From positions 62,001 to 126,000 of the forward strand of contig NZ_AUBB01000006.1 of assembly GCF_000429025.1 (NCBI RefSeq): a stretch of DNA of 64,000 nt. The letters are read 5' to 3'. This stretch comes from Actinospineispora spinosispora DSM 44797. Its GTDB lineage: Bacteria; Actinomycetota; Actinomycetes; Mycobacteriales; Pseudonocardiaceae. Within the stretch, counting starts at the first letter, position 1. Each line of letters opens with the position of its first letter. The notes under the pieces were generated by a model. It had not been told where the DNA came from, ran no database searches, and was given only the letters and a program-made list of their open reading frames with translations. Below, piece after piece: positions 19,020-28,023 of this stretch. The position numbers were made by a program, and so were the translations under genes.

Positions 19020-19961
19020 GTGAGTCCCGCATCCTCGGCGCCGGAAGCCGCGCTGTCCGTGCGGGGCCTCGTCAAGAGTTACGGCAGCCGGACCGCGGTC
19101 AACGGCATCGACCTGCGTCTCGAGCCGGCGACCGTGCTGACCTTGCTCGGGCCCAACGGCGCCGGCAAGACGACCACCGTGGAGATCTGCGAGGGTTTCC
19201 TGCGCCCGGACGACGGGGAGGTCCGGGTGCTCGGGCTCAACCCGGTCACCGACGGCGACAAGATCCGGGCCCGCATCGGTGTGATGCCCCAGGGCGGCGG
19301 CGCCTACCCGGGCGTCCGCGTCGCGGAGATGCTGCGGGTCATCGCGGCGTGTTCCGCGCACCCGCTACCCGCCGACTGGCTGCTCGACGTCCTCGGCCTC
19401 ACCTCGTGCGCGAATACCCCGTTCAAGCGGCTGTCCGGCGGGCAGCAGCAGCGGCTGGCGCTCGCCTGCGCCGTCATCGGCCGCCCCGAGCTGGTCTTCC
19501 TCGACGAGCCCACCGCCGGGATGGACCCGCAGAGCAGACGGCTGGTCTGGGAGATGATCGGCGCGCTGCGCCGCGACGGCGTCTCCGTGCTGCTCACCAC
19601 ACACCTGATGGACGAGGCGGAGGCGCTCGCCGACCAAGTGGTGATCATCGATGAGGGCAAGGTCGTGGCGAGGGGCACGCCCGAGGCCCTGACCTCGCAC
19701 AGCGGCGAGCAGCAGCTGCGCTTCCGGGCCCGCCCCGGGATGGACCTGACCTCGTTGCTCGCCGCGCTGCCGTCCGGCTACTTCACCGAGGAGCCGATCG
19801 CCGGGAACTACCTGGTCCGGGGTCAGATGAACCCTGCCGTGCTGTCCGCCGTCACGACGTGGTGCGCCGACCAGGGTGTGCTGGCCGACGAGGTGCGGGT
19901 GGCCAGGCGCAGCCTGGAGGACGTCTTCCTCGACCTGACCGGGCGGGAGCTGCGGTCATGA
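19020..19961 (+). CDS. ABC exporter ATP-binding subunit
   Basis: About 313 residues from GTG 19020. ABC domain with Walker A GPNGAGKTT (44-52), LSGGQQQRLALA and Walker B LVFLDEPTAGMD. The C-terminal extension (DVFLDLTGREL) is typical of DrrA/CcmA-type exporters. The GTG at 19020 follows a TAGAAT hexamer by eight bases, suggesting a leaderless start; a GTG at 18984, directly after the mptB stop, is the alternative. The stop overlaps the permease ATG. It corresponds to mycobacterial Rv1458c. Substrate unknown. Confidence 0.88.
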   Translation: MSPASSAPEAALSVRGLVKSYGSRTAVNGIDLRLEPATVLTLLGPNGAGKTTTVEICEGFLRPDDGEVRVLGLNPVTDGDKIRARIGVMPQGGGAYPGVRVAEMLRVIAACSAHPLPADWLLDVLGLTSCANTPFKRLSGGQQQRLALACAVIGRPELVFLDEPTAGMDPQSRRLVWEMIGALRRDGVSVLLTTHLMDEAEALADQVVIIDEGKVVARGTPEALTSHSGEQQLRFRARPGMDLTSLLAALPSGYFTEEPIAGNYLVRGQMNPAVLSAVTTWCADQGVLADEVRVARRSLEDVFLDLTGRELRS

Positions 19962-20743
19962 CCTCGCCCACCAGGTTCCCGGCCGGCACGTTCCTCCCGG
20001 CGCCGGGCCGGGGCAGCCTGTGGCACATGCTGCGGACCCAGACCGGCATCGAGCTGCGGTTGGCGCTGCGCCACGGAGAACACGTCCTGCTGACGCTGCT
20101 GATCCCGCTCGCGCTGCTGGTGGGACTCACGGTGATCAACGTCGTGCCGTTGCCGGAACCTCGCGTGGCGATGGTCGCGCCGAGCGTTCTCGCGCTCGCC
20201 GTGATGTCGACCGCGTTCACCAGCCAGGCCATCGCGCTGGGCTTCGACCGCCGCTACGGAGTGATCCGCCGCCTCGCGGCCACCGCGCTGCCCCGATGGT
20301 TGCTCGTGGCGGGACGGCTGGCTGCTCTGCTCGGCGTCGTCGTGGTCCAGATGGTGGTGCTCGGCGCGGTCGCGCTGGCTATCGGCTGGCGACCGGCCGC
20401 CGCGGGGATCGGCTGGGCGGTCCTGCTGATCCTGCTGGGCTGCGCGGCCTTCGGCGGCCTCGGCATCCTGCTGGGCGGCACGCTCCGCGCCGAGATCGTG
20501 CTCGCGGCGGCCAACGTCGTCTGGTTCGTCCTGTTGATGGGCGGCGGAATCGCGCTCCCGGTGGCCCAGCTACCCGGCCCGATCGGCGCCGTCGCGGCGG
20601 TCCTGCCGTCCGGCGCGCTCGCCGACGGGCTGCGCGACACCTTGGTGACCGGCCATTTCCCCGGCCTGCACCCGATCCTCGTACTGATCGGATGGGCGAT
20701 CGTGTCCGGCGCGGCGGCGGCCAAGCTCGTCCGCCTTCGTTGA
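19958..20743 (+). CDS. ABC exporter membrane subunit
   Basis: 261 residues with about six hydrophobic segments (first about 45-63, last near the C-terminus), an ABC-2 type permease like DrrB and mycobacterial Rv1457c. The ATG overlaps the stop of the ATPase gene (ATGA), so the two subunits are made together. The frame is open 33 codons upstream inside the ATPase gene, which is rejected. Together with the ATPase it should form a homodimeric two-plus-two exporter. Next to MptB and heme A genes, so a role in the cell envelope or in cytochrome assembly has been suggested by synteny only. Confidence 0.88.
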   Translation: MTSPTRFPAGTFLPAPGRGSLWHMLRTQTGIELRLALRHGEHVLLTLLIPLALLVGLTVINVVPLPEPRVAMVAPSVLALAVMSTAFTSQAIALGFDRRYGVIRRLAATALPRWLLVAGRLAALLGVVVVQMVVLGAVALAIGWRPAAAGIGWAVLLILLGCAAFGGLGILLGGTLRAEIVLAAANVVWFVLLMGGGIALPVAQLPGPIGAVAAVLPSGALADGLRDTLVTGHFPGLHPILVLIGWAIVSGAAAAKLVRLR

Positions 20744-20866
20744 TCAATCCGGTTGATCCGAAGAATCATCACTCTCGTATGAACCCGCGGTAGCGCACAG
20801 TAACGACGTTGATAGCCTCTGAGCACCTCCCCCCACGTCACATCGTGTGATCCAGAGAGGACTCAG

Positions 20867-21427
20867 ATGAGCGTACGGCGCTTCCTGTTCGGTTCCGCCG
20901 CGGCGGCGATGGCGGCAGGTCTCCTGCTCGCCGGTCCCGCCACCGCGACGGCCGATTCGGTGACACTCGCCTCGGTGTCCACACCGGTCCACCCGTCCGC
21001 CCCGGCTTCGGACGTGGTGCCGTTGCAGGAGTTCCAGACCCCGGGTAGCGCCGGGTACTTCTACACCCTCAACCCGGGCGAGGCCGCCACCGCGGTCAGC
21101 AAGCACAAGTTCACCAAGCAGGCCAGCGTCGGCAAGCTGCACCCGTCAGCGGTGCCGGGCGGCGTGGCCATCCACCGGCTGCGGTCGAAGGCGGCCGCGC
21201 CGTCGTACATGCTGTCGATCTCGCCGGGCGAGATCAGCAGCGGCAACTTCGTCGACGAGGGCGTACTCGGTTACGCCGACGGCACGCAGAAGCCGGGCCA
21301 GGTCCAGCTGATGCGGTTCAGCAACCACGGCAAGTGGCGTGCGCTGTCGAATGTGCCTGCCAACATCACCAACATGAAGGCGGCAGGCTGGACGGTGGAC
21401 GGCCCGCTGGGCTGGTACCAGCCGTAG
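20867..21427 (+). CDS. Secreted protein, DUF5648-like
   Basis: 186 residues. A Sec signal peptide is clear: basic MSVRRF, a hydrophobic core (about 8-24) and likely cleavage after ATA (about 28). The mature part has GYFYTLNPGEAATAV and ends LMRFSNHGKWRALSNVPA followed by AAGWTVDGPLGWYQP. These Tyr/Trp/Gly repeats resemble the DUF5648 repeats found in secreted lipases and peptidoglycan-associated proteins. No catalytic residues can be named. GAGAGGA lies five bases before the ATG. It is inserted between the ABC pair and ctaA, which are close neighbours in mycobacteria. Confidence 0.75.
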   Translation: MSVRRFLFGSAAAAMAAGLLLAGPATATADSVTLASVSTPVHPSAPASDVVPLQEFQTPGSAGYFYTLNPGEAATAVSKHKFTKQASVGKLHPSAVPGGVAIHRLRSKAAAPSYMLSISPGEISSGNFVDEGVLGYADGTQKPGQVQLMRFSNHGKWRALSNVPANITNMKAAGWTVDGPLGWYQP

Positions 21428-21457
21428 TCGCCTCATGAGTGGTTATACGATGAGCCG

Positions 21458-22441
21458 GTGATCCGCCCCGCCTTCCTGGACCGCTTTCCCGCCACGCCAC
21501 CCCGCCTGATGCGGGTGCTGAGCATCGCGGCGGTGGTGGCCCAGGCCGGTATCGCGGTCACCGGCTCGGTCGTCAGGGTCACCGGCTCCGGTCTCGGCTG
21601 CCCGGAGTGGCCCAACTGCTTCCCCGGCAGCCTCACCCCCGACTCCCGGTTCGACGTCGCTCCACTGCACCAGTGGGTGGAGTTCAGCAACCGAATGCTC
21701 ACCGGGGTCGTCTCGGCCGTCACCATCGCCTGTCTGCTCGCCGCGCTGCTCGCGACACACAGACAGCGCCTGGTGCGGTTGTCCGTCGCCATGCTCGGTG
21801 GTGTCGCCGCCCAGGCGGTGCTCGGTGGCATCACCGTGCTCCTGGGGCTGTCCTGGTGGTCGGTCGCACCACACTTCCTGGTGTCGATGGTCCTGGTGTG
21901 GGTGGCGGTCCTGCTCGCACGCACCGCGGGCGACGCCATGGACCCGGACCCGACGCCCACCGCACCCGTCCTGCCCCGTGCCGCTCGCGCGCTGCTCCTG
22001 CTCTGCATCGCCACCCTCTCCGCCGTCCTGATCGCCGGGACGCTGGTGACCAGCGCGGGCCCGCACGCCGGAGACGCCAAGACGCCCCGGCTCGAGCTGC
22101 CCGTGCCCGCGTTGGCCCAGCTGCACGGTGACCTGCTGATCGGTTTCCTCGGCCTTCTCGTGGGCTTCGGTTTCCTGCTGGGCGCGGTCGGTGCCTCGGC
22201 GCGGGTGTACCGGCGCTACTGGGTCCTGGTCGCCGTGGTGCTGGCCCAGGGCCTCCTCGGGGCCGTCCAGTACGTCCTCGGCGTTCCCGAGGTACTGGTG
22301 TCGCTGCACGTCCTTGGCGCATGCCTGGTGACCGCCGCGGCCGCCGCATTGTGGGCGGTGACGAACCCCCGTACCGCGCAGCCCGGCATGCCATCCGGGC
22401 GAACCACCCCCCAGGAAGCCCCCGCCACAGCAACGGCCTGA
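21458..22441 (+). CDS. ctaA: Heme A synthase CtaA/COX15
   Basis: 327 residues, eight membrane segments. It oxidises the C8 methyl of heme O to the formyl group of heme A for aa3-type cytochrome oxidase. The first extracytoplasmic loop has the Cys48/Cys54 pair (GCPEWPNC), His71 is in HQWVEFSNR, and later His residues (PHF, QLHGD, SLHVLG) supply heme ligands. The GTG start has no good ribosome site; TATACG at 21444-21449 may be a -10 of a leaderless transcript. CtaB, the preceding enzyme, is 6 kb away. Confidence 0.93.
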   Translation: MIRPAFLDRFPATPPRLMRVLSIAAVVAQAGIAVTGSVVRVTGSGLGCPEWPNCFPGSLTPDSRFDVAPLHQWVEFSNRMLTGVVSAVTIACLLAALLATHRQRLVRLSVAMLGGVAAQAVLGGITVLLGLSWWSVAPHFLVSMVLVWVAVLLARTAGDAMDPDPTPTAPVLPRAARALLLLCIATLSAVLIAGTLVTSAGPHAGDAKTPRLELPVPALAQLHGDLLIGFLGLLVGFGFLLGAVGASARVYRRYWVLVAVVLAQGLLGAVQYVLGVPEVLVSLHVLGACLVTAAAAALWAVTNPRTAQPGMPSGRTTPQEAPATATA

Positions 22442-22475
22442 CCGCCCACCCCCTCTCCGCCGATGGGTGGGGCGG
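22442..22475. terminator. Hairpin between ctaA and the GNAT gene
   Basis: CCGCCCACCC (22442-22451) pairs with GGGTGGGGCGG (22465-22475) with one bulged base; GTTTA follows on the plus strand. It lies between two converging genes and may serve both. Confidence 0.55.
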
Positions 22476-22477
22476 GT

Positions 22478-23380
22478 TTACGGGGCTGTGGGGTGCTGCC
22501 AGTCTCGGATCGTTGTCGTCAGGCGGTGGAAACCTGCTCGTTCGAGGAAGTGCAGGTAATCGTGCTCGTCCGGGGTGGCGTAGTCCAGCAGACGGTCGAT
22601 CTGTCCCAGTCGTAGCCACACCGCTGCCTGCCCCAGGAGCCAGGTATCGATGCCGCGGTCCCGGTAGGCGTCGTCGACCTTCAGGGTCGCGACCTGCGCC
22701 CAGCCTCGCCGTTGCACGACCAGCCCCAGGTCACCCTCGCAGCTGTCGATCTCGAGAAATCCGATCGACCGCTCGGCATGTAGCGCCTCGAACCGGGTTC
22801 CCCGTGTGCCCACCGCCCTGACCGACGTCAGGTCCGCCAGCGGCGGCTCCGGGACGGCCAGCAGACCGACATCGGCGAGCAACACGATCTCCGTCGTGCC
22901 CTTCGAGACGAAGCCGGCGCGGTCCAGCACCCCGCGAACGTGCAGCCACTGCTCGGGAACGCCGACGATTCCGGGGGCCGGGAGGGCACCGTCCGCGACC
23001 ACCCGGCGCACACCGAACCGCCGAAACACTGCCTTCGCGGCGTCGGCCATGGCGTCGCCCGCCTCGACGGCGTCGGGCCAGCACACCAGCCAGCGGATCT
23101 CACCGAAGTTGCGGTAGGACTCGCCTACCTCAGACCCGGTGCCGTAGCGCACCAGGTGCGCCGCGGCCACGACGCGGCCCCGCTCGTGCGCCACCAAGGT
23201 GACTCGCTCGTCGACCCACGGATCGACGACGTACTCGCCCGGCTCTCGCTCCAGCCTGCTCAGGACCGTGTTCACCGACACGGACGCGCCCGGGATCACC
23301 GCCTGGACGTGGGCGTTCACGAGTGCGGTGAGCTGGTCACGGTCGTCACGTCGGAACGGACGTACCTCGATGTGTTCCAT
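22478..23380 (-). CDS. GNAT-family N-acetyltransferase
   Basis: 300 residues. The N-terminal part (IEVRPFRRDDRDQLTALVNAH) and the C-terminal part (VATLKVDDAYRDRGIDTWLLGQA, then HFLERAGFHRLTT) fit a GNAT fold, probably two GNAT-like halves. The R/Q-X-X-G-X-G/A loop for acetyl-CoA is modified to RDRGID, so activity needs care. Substrate unknown. It is convergent with ctaA and downstream of the ABC/MFS pair on the same strand, but 96 bp separate them. Confidence 0.78.
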   Translation of the reverse strand: MEHIEVRPFRRDDRDQLTALVNAHVQAVIPGASVSVNTVLSRLEREPGEYVVDPWVDERVTLVAHERGRVVAAAHLVRYGTGSEVGESYRNFGEIRWLVCWPDAVEAGDAMADAAKAVFRRFGVRRVVADGALPAPGIVGVPEQWLHVRGVLDRAGFVSKGTTEIVLLADVGLLAVPEPPLADLTSVRAVGTRGTRFEALHAERSIGFLEIDSCEGDLGLVVQRRGWAQVATLKVDDAYRDRGIDTWLLGQAAVWLRLGQIDRLLDYATPDEHDYLHFLERAGFHRLTTTIRDWQHPTAP

Positions 23381-23476
23381 CGGTGTGCCTCCACTGCGCG
23401 CAAGATCGCGCGCGACAAAGAACGGAAAGGGAGGCCGCCACCGGTGCGGTACACCACAACGGTAGCAGCCCCCCGT

Positions 23477-25360
23477 TCAGACGACCGACGCGATCGGCGC
23501 CTGCTGGCTGAACTGTGTGCGGTGCAGCTCGGCGTAACGGCCTTCGGCCGCGATCAGCTCATCGTGCGTCCCGCGCTCCACGATGTACCCGTCCTCGACC
23601 ACCAGGATCAGGTCGGCGGCGCGGATCGTGGACAACCGGTGCGCGATGACCACCGCCGTCCGTCCCTCGAGGGCTTCGGTCAACGCCTCCTGCACGGCTG
23701 CCTCCGACGTCGAGTCGAGCGCCGCGGTGGCCTCGTCCAGGATGACCACACGAGGCTGGGCAAGCAGCAGGCGTGCGATGGTCAACCGCTGCCGCTCACC
23801 GCCGGACAGGCGGTAGCCCCGTTCTCCGACGACCGTGTCCAGCCCGTCAGGCAACGTCCTGATCAGGTCCGCCAGGCGCGCCCGGCCCAGCGCCGCCCAG
23901 ATCTCGTCGTCGGTCGCCTCCGGCCGGGCCAGCCGCAGGTTCGACCGGATCGACTCGTGGAACAGGTGGCCGTCCTGGGTGACGAACCCGATCGTCTGCC
24001 TCATCGACGCCGCGGTGAGGTCTCGCACGTCGACGCCGGACAACCGCACCGCACCGGAGTCGACGTCGTACAGCCGGGACGCGAGCTGGGCCACGGTGGA
24101 CTTGCCGGCTCCCGAGGACCCGACCAACGCCACCATCTGGCCCGGCTCCGCCCGGAAGGACAGGTCGTGCAGCACCTCGACGCCACCCCGTGTGTCCAGG
24201 GTGGCCACCTCTTCCAGCGAGGCCAACGACACCTTGTCCGCCGACGGGTAGCCGAACCGGACCCGGTCGAACTCGACGGAGACCGGCCCTTCCGGTACGC
24301 GGCCGGCGTCGGGCGTCTCCGCGACCAGCGGCACCAGGTCCAGCACCTCGAACACCCGCTGGAAGCTCACGACCGCGCTCATCACGTCGACCCTGGCGCT
24401 GGCCAGCGCCGTGAGCGGTGCGTAGAGGCGGGTGAGCAACAGCGCGAGCGAGACGATGGCGCCCGAGTCCAGCTGACCACGCAACGCCAGGAACCCGCCG
24501 AGGCCGTAGACCAGCGCCAACGCGAGTGCTGAGACCAGCGTCAATGCGGTGATGAACACGGTCTGCACCATGGCGATACGCACGCCGATGTCGCGCACCC
24601 GCTCGGCACGTGCCGCGAACCCGGCGGACTCGTCGGCCGGACGGCCCATGAGCTTGACCAGTGTGGCGCCCGGCGCGGAGAACCGCTCGGTCATCTGGGT
24701 GCTCATCGCCGAGTCGTGCGCGGCGGCCTCCCGGCTCAACCTCGCCAGCTTGGCACCCATGCGACGGGCCGGAACCACGAACGCCGGGAGCAGGATCAAG
24801 GCGAGCACGGTGATCTTCCAGGAGATCCCCACCATGACGACGAGCGTCAACACCAGCGTGACGAGGTTGCTCACCACCCCGGACAGCGTGTTGCTGAACG
24901 CCCGCTGCGCCCCGATCACGTCGTTGTTGAGCCTGCTGACCAGCGCGCCGGTGCGGGTACGGGTGAAGAAGGCCACCGGCATCCGCTGCACGTGGTCGAA
25001 CACGGCGGTGCGCAGCTGCAGAATCAGGCCTTCACCGATGTTCGCCGACAACCAGCGCGACAGCAGTCCGAACGCGGCCTCGGCGAGCGCGACCAGCGCG
25101 ATCCACACGGCCAGACTGATCACCAGACCGGAGTCGGCCCGCTGCCCGATCGCGTTGATCACCCGGCCGGCCAGCAGCGGCGTGGCCACCGCCAGAACCG
25201 CGGTCGCCACGCTGACCACGAGGAACCAGCCGAGTCTCGACCGGTGCGGCCCGGCGAACCGGATGATCCGCCGCATCGACGCCGCGGAGAAAGGTCGTCG
25301 GTCCTGTTGCGCGTGGATCGTGTTGTACAGGCTGTTCCACGCGGTGCTCTCCATGTTCAT
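23477..25360 (-). CDS. ABC transporter, fused membrane and ATPase domains (exporter)
   Basis: 627 residues. Six membrane segments (about 35-330) are followed by an ATPase domain with Walker A GSSGAGKST, LSGGERQRLTIARLLL and Walker B VVILDEATAALD, and the H-loop His in VIAHRLSTI. It is a half-size exporter that should dimerise, of the multidrug/lipid type. The ATG overlaps the stop of the upstream MFS gene (ATGA), so the two are co-translated. Co-production with an MFS drug pump points to efflux. Substrate not predictable. Confidence 0.92.
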   Translation of the reverse strand: MNMESTAWNSLYNTIHAQQDRRPFSAASMRRIIRFAGPHRSRLGWFLVVSVATAVLAVATPLLAGRVINAIGQRADSGLVISLAVWIALVALAEAAFGLLSRWLSANIGEGLILQLRTAVFDHVQRMPVAFFTRTRTGALVSRLNNDVIGAQRAFSNTLSGVVSNLVTLVLTLVVMVGISWKITVLALILLPAFVVPARRMGAKLARLSREAAAHDSAMSTQMTERFSAPGATLVKLMGRPADESAGFAARAERVRDIGVRIAMVQTVFITALTLVSALALALVYGLGGFLALRGQLDSGAIVSLALLLTRLYAPLTALASARVDVMSAVVSFQRVFEVLDLVPLVAETPDAGRVPEGPVSVEFDRVRFGYPSADKVSLASLEEVATLDTRGGVEVLHDLSFRAEPGQMVALVGSSGAGKSTVAQLASRLYDVDSGAVRLSGVDVRDLTAASMRQTIGFVTQDGHLFHESIRSNLRLARPEATDDEIWAALGRARLADLIRTLPDGLDTVVGERGYRLSGGERQRLTIARLLLAQPRVVILDEATAALDSTSEAAVQEALTEALEGRTAVVIAHRLSTIRAADLILVVEDGYIVERGTHDELIAAEGRYAELHRTQFSQQAPIASVV

Positions 25361-26880
25361 CGGACCGTCTCCTCAGGGGTCGTCGGGGTGGTTGCGGGGA
25401 TTTCACGCAGGGCGATCGCCACCGCGCAGGCGAGCACGAGCACGATCGCCGCCGCGGTCGTGGCCACCAGCTGCATGCCGTCGACGAAGGCGACCCGCGC
25501 GTTGGTGAGCAGCGTCTCGGAGAGTTCGGCCGGGAGTTCGCGGGCGGCGGCGAACGCGCCGCCCAGTGTCTGGTCGGTCGTTCCGGCGGAGGTCGGACCG
25601 AGCTGGGCGCGGTAGACGGCGGTTCCGATGCTGCCCAACACCGCGGTGCCCAGAGCCATTCCGAGCTCACCACCGGTCTCCGACACCGCCGACGCACCAC
25701 CGGCACGTTCGGGCGGAGCGGAGCTGACGATGATGTCGGTCGTCAGCGTCATGGCCGGCCCGAGCCCCAGGATGAGCAGAGCGGTCGCGGCGGCAACCTC
25801 GACCGGCTCGCTCGTCGTGTCGAGCAACGCGACGACCACGAACCCCGCGCCGGCGAGGACGAACCCGACGGCCATCAAATAGGCCGGCCTGAACCGGCGG
25901 GCCAGCCGGGGCGCCGTCAACGTCCCGACGATCCCGGCGGCCGTTCCGGGAAGCATCCACAGGCCCGCTTCCAGAGCCGATCGCCCGAGCACCAGCTGAA
26001 GATGCTGTGTGACGAAGAACATCACGCCTGCCATCGCGAACACCGTCAGTGTCTGTGCGCCGAGGGCGGTCCGGAACGTGCGCGCCGCGAACAGGCTCAG
26101 GTCGAGCAGCGGGTCGGCCAACCGTCGCTGCCTGCGTACGAAGACGACCGCCAGCGCGGCGCCGACGAGCAGGGCGGCCACCGCCACCGCCTTGGGGCCG
26201 TCCGCCGAAACCTGTTTGATCCCGTACACGAACGTCAACATGGCGATCAGCGACAACCCCGCACTGGCCAGGTCCAGACGACCCGGCGCCGGTGCAGTGC
26301 TCTCCGGCAGCAACCTCGGCCCGAGAATCAGCAGGAGCACCATGACCGGAACGCCGAGCAGGAAGACCGACCCCCACCAGAAGTGCACCAGCAGCGTCCC
26401 GCCGACGAGCGGGCCCAGCGATCCACCCGCCATGAAGCTGGTCATCCAGATGCCGATCGCCGTGGTCCGTTGAGCCGGATCGGGGAACATCGTGCGGATC
26501 AGCGACAACGTGGACGGCATCAGCGTCGCTCCAGTGAGCCCGAGGAACGCCCTGGCCGCGATGAGCGCGCCTGCCGTCGGTGAGAACGCCGCCATGACCG
26601 AGGCGACGGTGAAGGCGGTCGCGCCGATCAGCAGCAGGCGCCGACGACCGATCCGGTCGCCGAGCGTGCCCATCGTCACGAGCGAGCCGGCGATCAGGAA
26701 GCCGTAGACGTCCATGATCCACAGCAGCTGCGTGCCGGTCGGGCGCAGGTCGGCACTCAGCGCGGGCAGCGCCAGGCCGAGCACGTTGATGTCGATCGCC
26801 AGCAACGCCGTGGGCAGTGCCAGTACGGCGAGGCCGATCCATTCCTTGGTCCCAGCCCTGGCGCTGGCGCTCTCTGTCAT
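25357..26880 (-). CDS. MFS drug exporter, DHA2 (14-helix) family
   Basis: 507 residues from ATG 26880, with about 14 membrane segments. Motif A GTLGDRIGRRR follows helix 2, and motif D1-like LLAIDINVLGLALPAL is in helix 1, as in the DHA2 family (QacA/EmrB type). The start at 26880 lies seven bases after a -10 TATGGT, so the mRNA is probably leaderless. An in-frame ATG at 26892 lies inside that -10 and is rejected. It is first in an operon with the ABC exporter and sits under a MerR/SoxR-type promoter. Confidence 0.92.
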   Translation of the reverse strand: MTESASARAGTKEWIGLAVLALPTALLAIDINVLGLALPALSADLRPTGTQLLWIMDVYGFLIAGSLVTMGTLGDRIGRRRLLLIGATAFTVASVMAAFSPTAGALIAARAFLGLTGATLMPSTLSLIRTMFPDPAQRTTAIGIWMTSFMAGGSLGPLVGGTLLVHFWWGSVFLLGVPVMVLLLILGPRLLPESTAPAPGRLDLASAGLSLIAMLTFVYGIKQVSADGPKAVAVAALLVGAALAVVFVRRQRRLADPLLDLSLFAARTFRTALGAQTLTVFAMAGVMFFVTQHLQLVLGRSALEAGLWMLPGTAAGIVGTLTAPRLARRFRPAYLMAVGFVLAGAGFVVVALLDTTSEPVEVAAATALLILGLGPAMTLTTDIIVSSAPPERAGGASAVSETGGELGMALGTAVLGSIGTAVYRAQLGPTSAGTTDQTLGGAFAAARELPAELSETLLTNARVAFVDGMQLVATTAAAIVLVLACAVAIALREIPATTPTTPEETVR

Positions 26881-26887
26881 GCGATCG

Positions 26888-26918
26888 ACCATAAAACCTC
26901 AACTATCATTGAGGTCAA
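26888..26918 (-). promoter_or_regulatory. MerR/SoxR-type operator-promoter of the MFS-ABC operon
   Basis: -35 TTGACC (26918-26913) and -10 TATGGT (26893-26888) on the minus strand are 19 bp apart, the over-long spacing that MerR-family activators correct by twisting DNA. Between them lies the inverted repeat CCTCAACTATCATTGAGG (26897-26914), with seven-base half sites if one flanking base each side is counted. Its half sites and spacing equal the Escherichia coli SoxR box; only the centre differs. No MerR or SoxR gene is in the window. Confidence 0.75.
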
Positions 26919-26992
26919 GCTCGGCGTCACTCAATCAAGTCGATGACAGTCTGGGACTAGTACCCGGACGCGATGTTCGTCACGCTGGTGCG

Positions 26993-28021
26993 ATGGAATC
27001 CGCTATCCCGGGCCACCTCACCGTCGAGCGCACCCGGCACCGTCGCGTGCCCGACGAGTACGTGCCGCCGTACGAGGCGTTCGTGGCACGCACCGAACCG
27101 CACGTCGAGCAGGTCGTCATGGCCTACCTGGGTCTCCAGCTGCGCGACCGGGCCGCCTCCGACACCGAGGCGCTCCTCCGGCTGGACGCGGCCTTCGCCG
27201 CCACCGACGGTCCCGGCCACCACGACCGATCCATGCGTGACGACCCCGCCGGCTACACCGAGATCGTGAGCATCGCCTACTGGGACGACCCGGCGACGTT
27301 CGACCGCTGGTTCGCCGAACACCGGGAGGGTTGGATCGGTGACGACCTGCTGGACTCTCACGTCGGCCGGTGGATCGAGGTGATCCGCCCGACCGTGCAC
27401 GAATTCGAGACGATCTTCAACGTGCCGGACCGGCCGGAGGGTGTCGCGGCCATCACCAAGGAATGGAGCGAGCCGATCCAAGAGCACGCCTACTGGGGCG
27501 GCATGCGGGACCGGATTCCGCTGTCCCAGACCGACGCGATGCCGGGTGTCGGCACACCGGTCGTCGAACGTGACGGTCGACGCGTGCGAGTTCGCCCACA
27601 GCAGGGCCTGTGCCTCATCAGATCGGGTCAGGACTGGGCGGATACCGAGGGTGAGGACCGGGAGCTGTACCTGAACGACGTCGAGCCGGTGTTGCGCGCC
27701 GGAATGGACTTCCTGCGCGACGAGGGCCGCCCGATCGGCTGTTACGCAAATCGATATCTGACGGTGCTGAGCGACGGCAGGCCGTCCGACCGGTCCTTCG
27801 GCATGAGCTGGTGGCGCAGCCTGGACGCCCTCGAACGCTGGTCCGAGTCGCACCCCACGCACGTGGCCATCTTCGGTGCCGCGATGAAGTACCTCACGAC
27901 GATGGGCCCGTCCGCACGCCTGCGCCTCTACCACGAGGTCTCGGTGGTGGACGCCGACGAGCAGTACTTCGAGTACCTGAACTGCCACGAGAACACCGGG
28001 CTGCTGGGCGCGGTGGAGTAG
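26993..28021 (+). CDS. Aldoxime dehydratase (heme enzyme)
   Basis: 342 residues. It dehydrates aldoximes to nitriles without water as a reactant side, using a ferrous heme that binds the oxime nitrogen. The sequence follows Rhodococcus/Pseudomonas Oxd throughout: MESAI start, EHAYWGGMRDRIPLSQTD, IRSGQDWAD, GCYANRY, ERWSESHPTH and RLYHEVSV. By alignment from memory, His290 (SHPTH) is the proximal heme ligand, and Arg172, Ser211 and His314 are the catalytic set. The frame is open upstream to 26714 but only over the MFS gene. It is divergent from the MFS-ABC operon. No nitrile hydratase, nitrilase or amidase is adjacent, unlike in known gene clusters. Confidence 0.9.
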   Translation: MESAIPGHLTVERTRHRRVPDEYVPPYEAFVARTEPHVEQVVMAYLGLQLRDRAASDTEALLRLDAAFAATDGPGHHDRSMRDDPAGYTEIVSIAYWDDPATFDRWFAEHREGWIGDDLLDSHVGRWIEVIRPTVHEFETIFNVPDRPEGVAAITKEWSEPIQEHAYWGGMRDRIPLSQTDAMPGVGTPVVERDGRRVRVRPQQGLCLIRSGQDWADTEGEDRELYLNDVEPVLRAGMDFLRDEGRPIGCYANRYLTVLSDGRPSDRSFGMSWWRSLDALERWSESHPTHVAIFGAAMKYLTTMGPSARLRLYHEVSVVDADEQYFEYLNCHENTGLLGAVE

Positions 28022-28023
28022 CC

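Noticed and set aside
26714..26992. Longer N-terminus for the aldoxime dehydratase
   Set aside because: It overlaps the MFS gene and its promoter, and homologues begin MESAI at ATG 26993.
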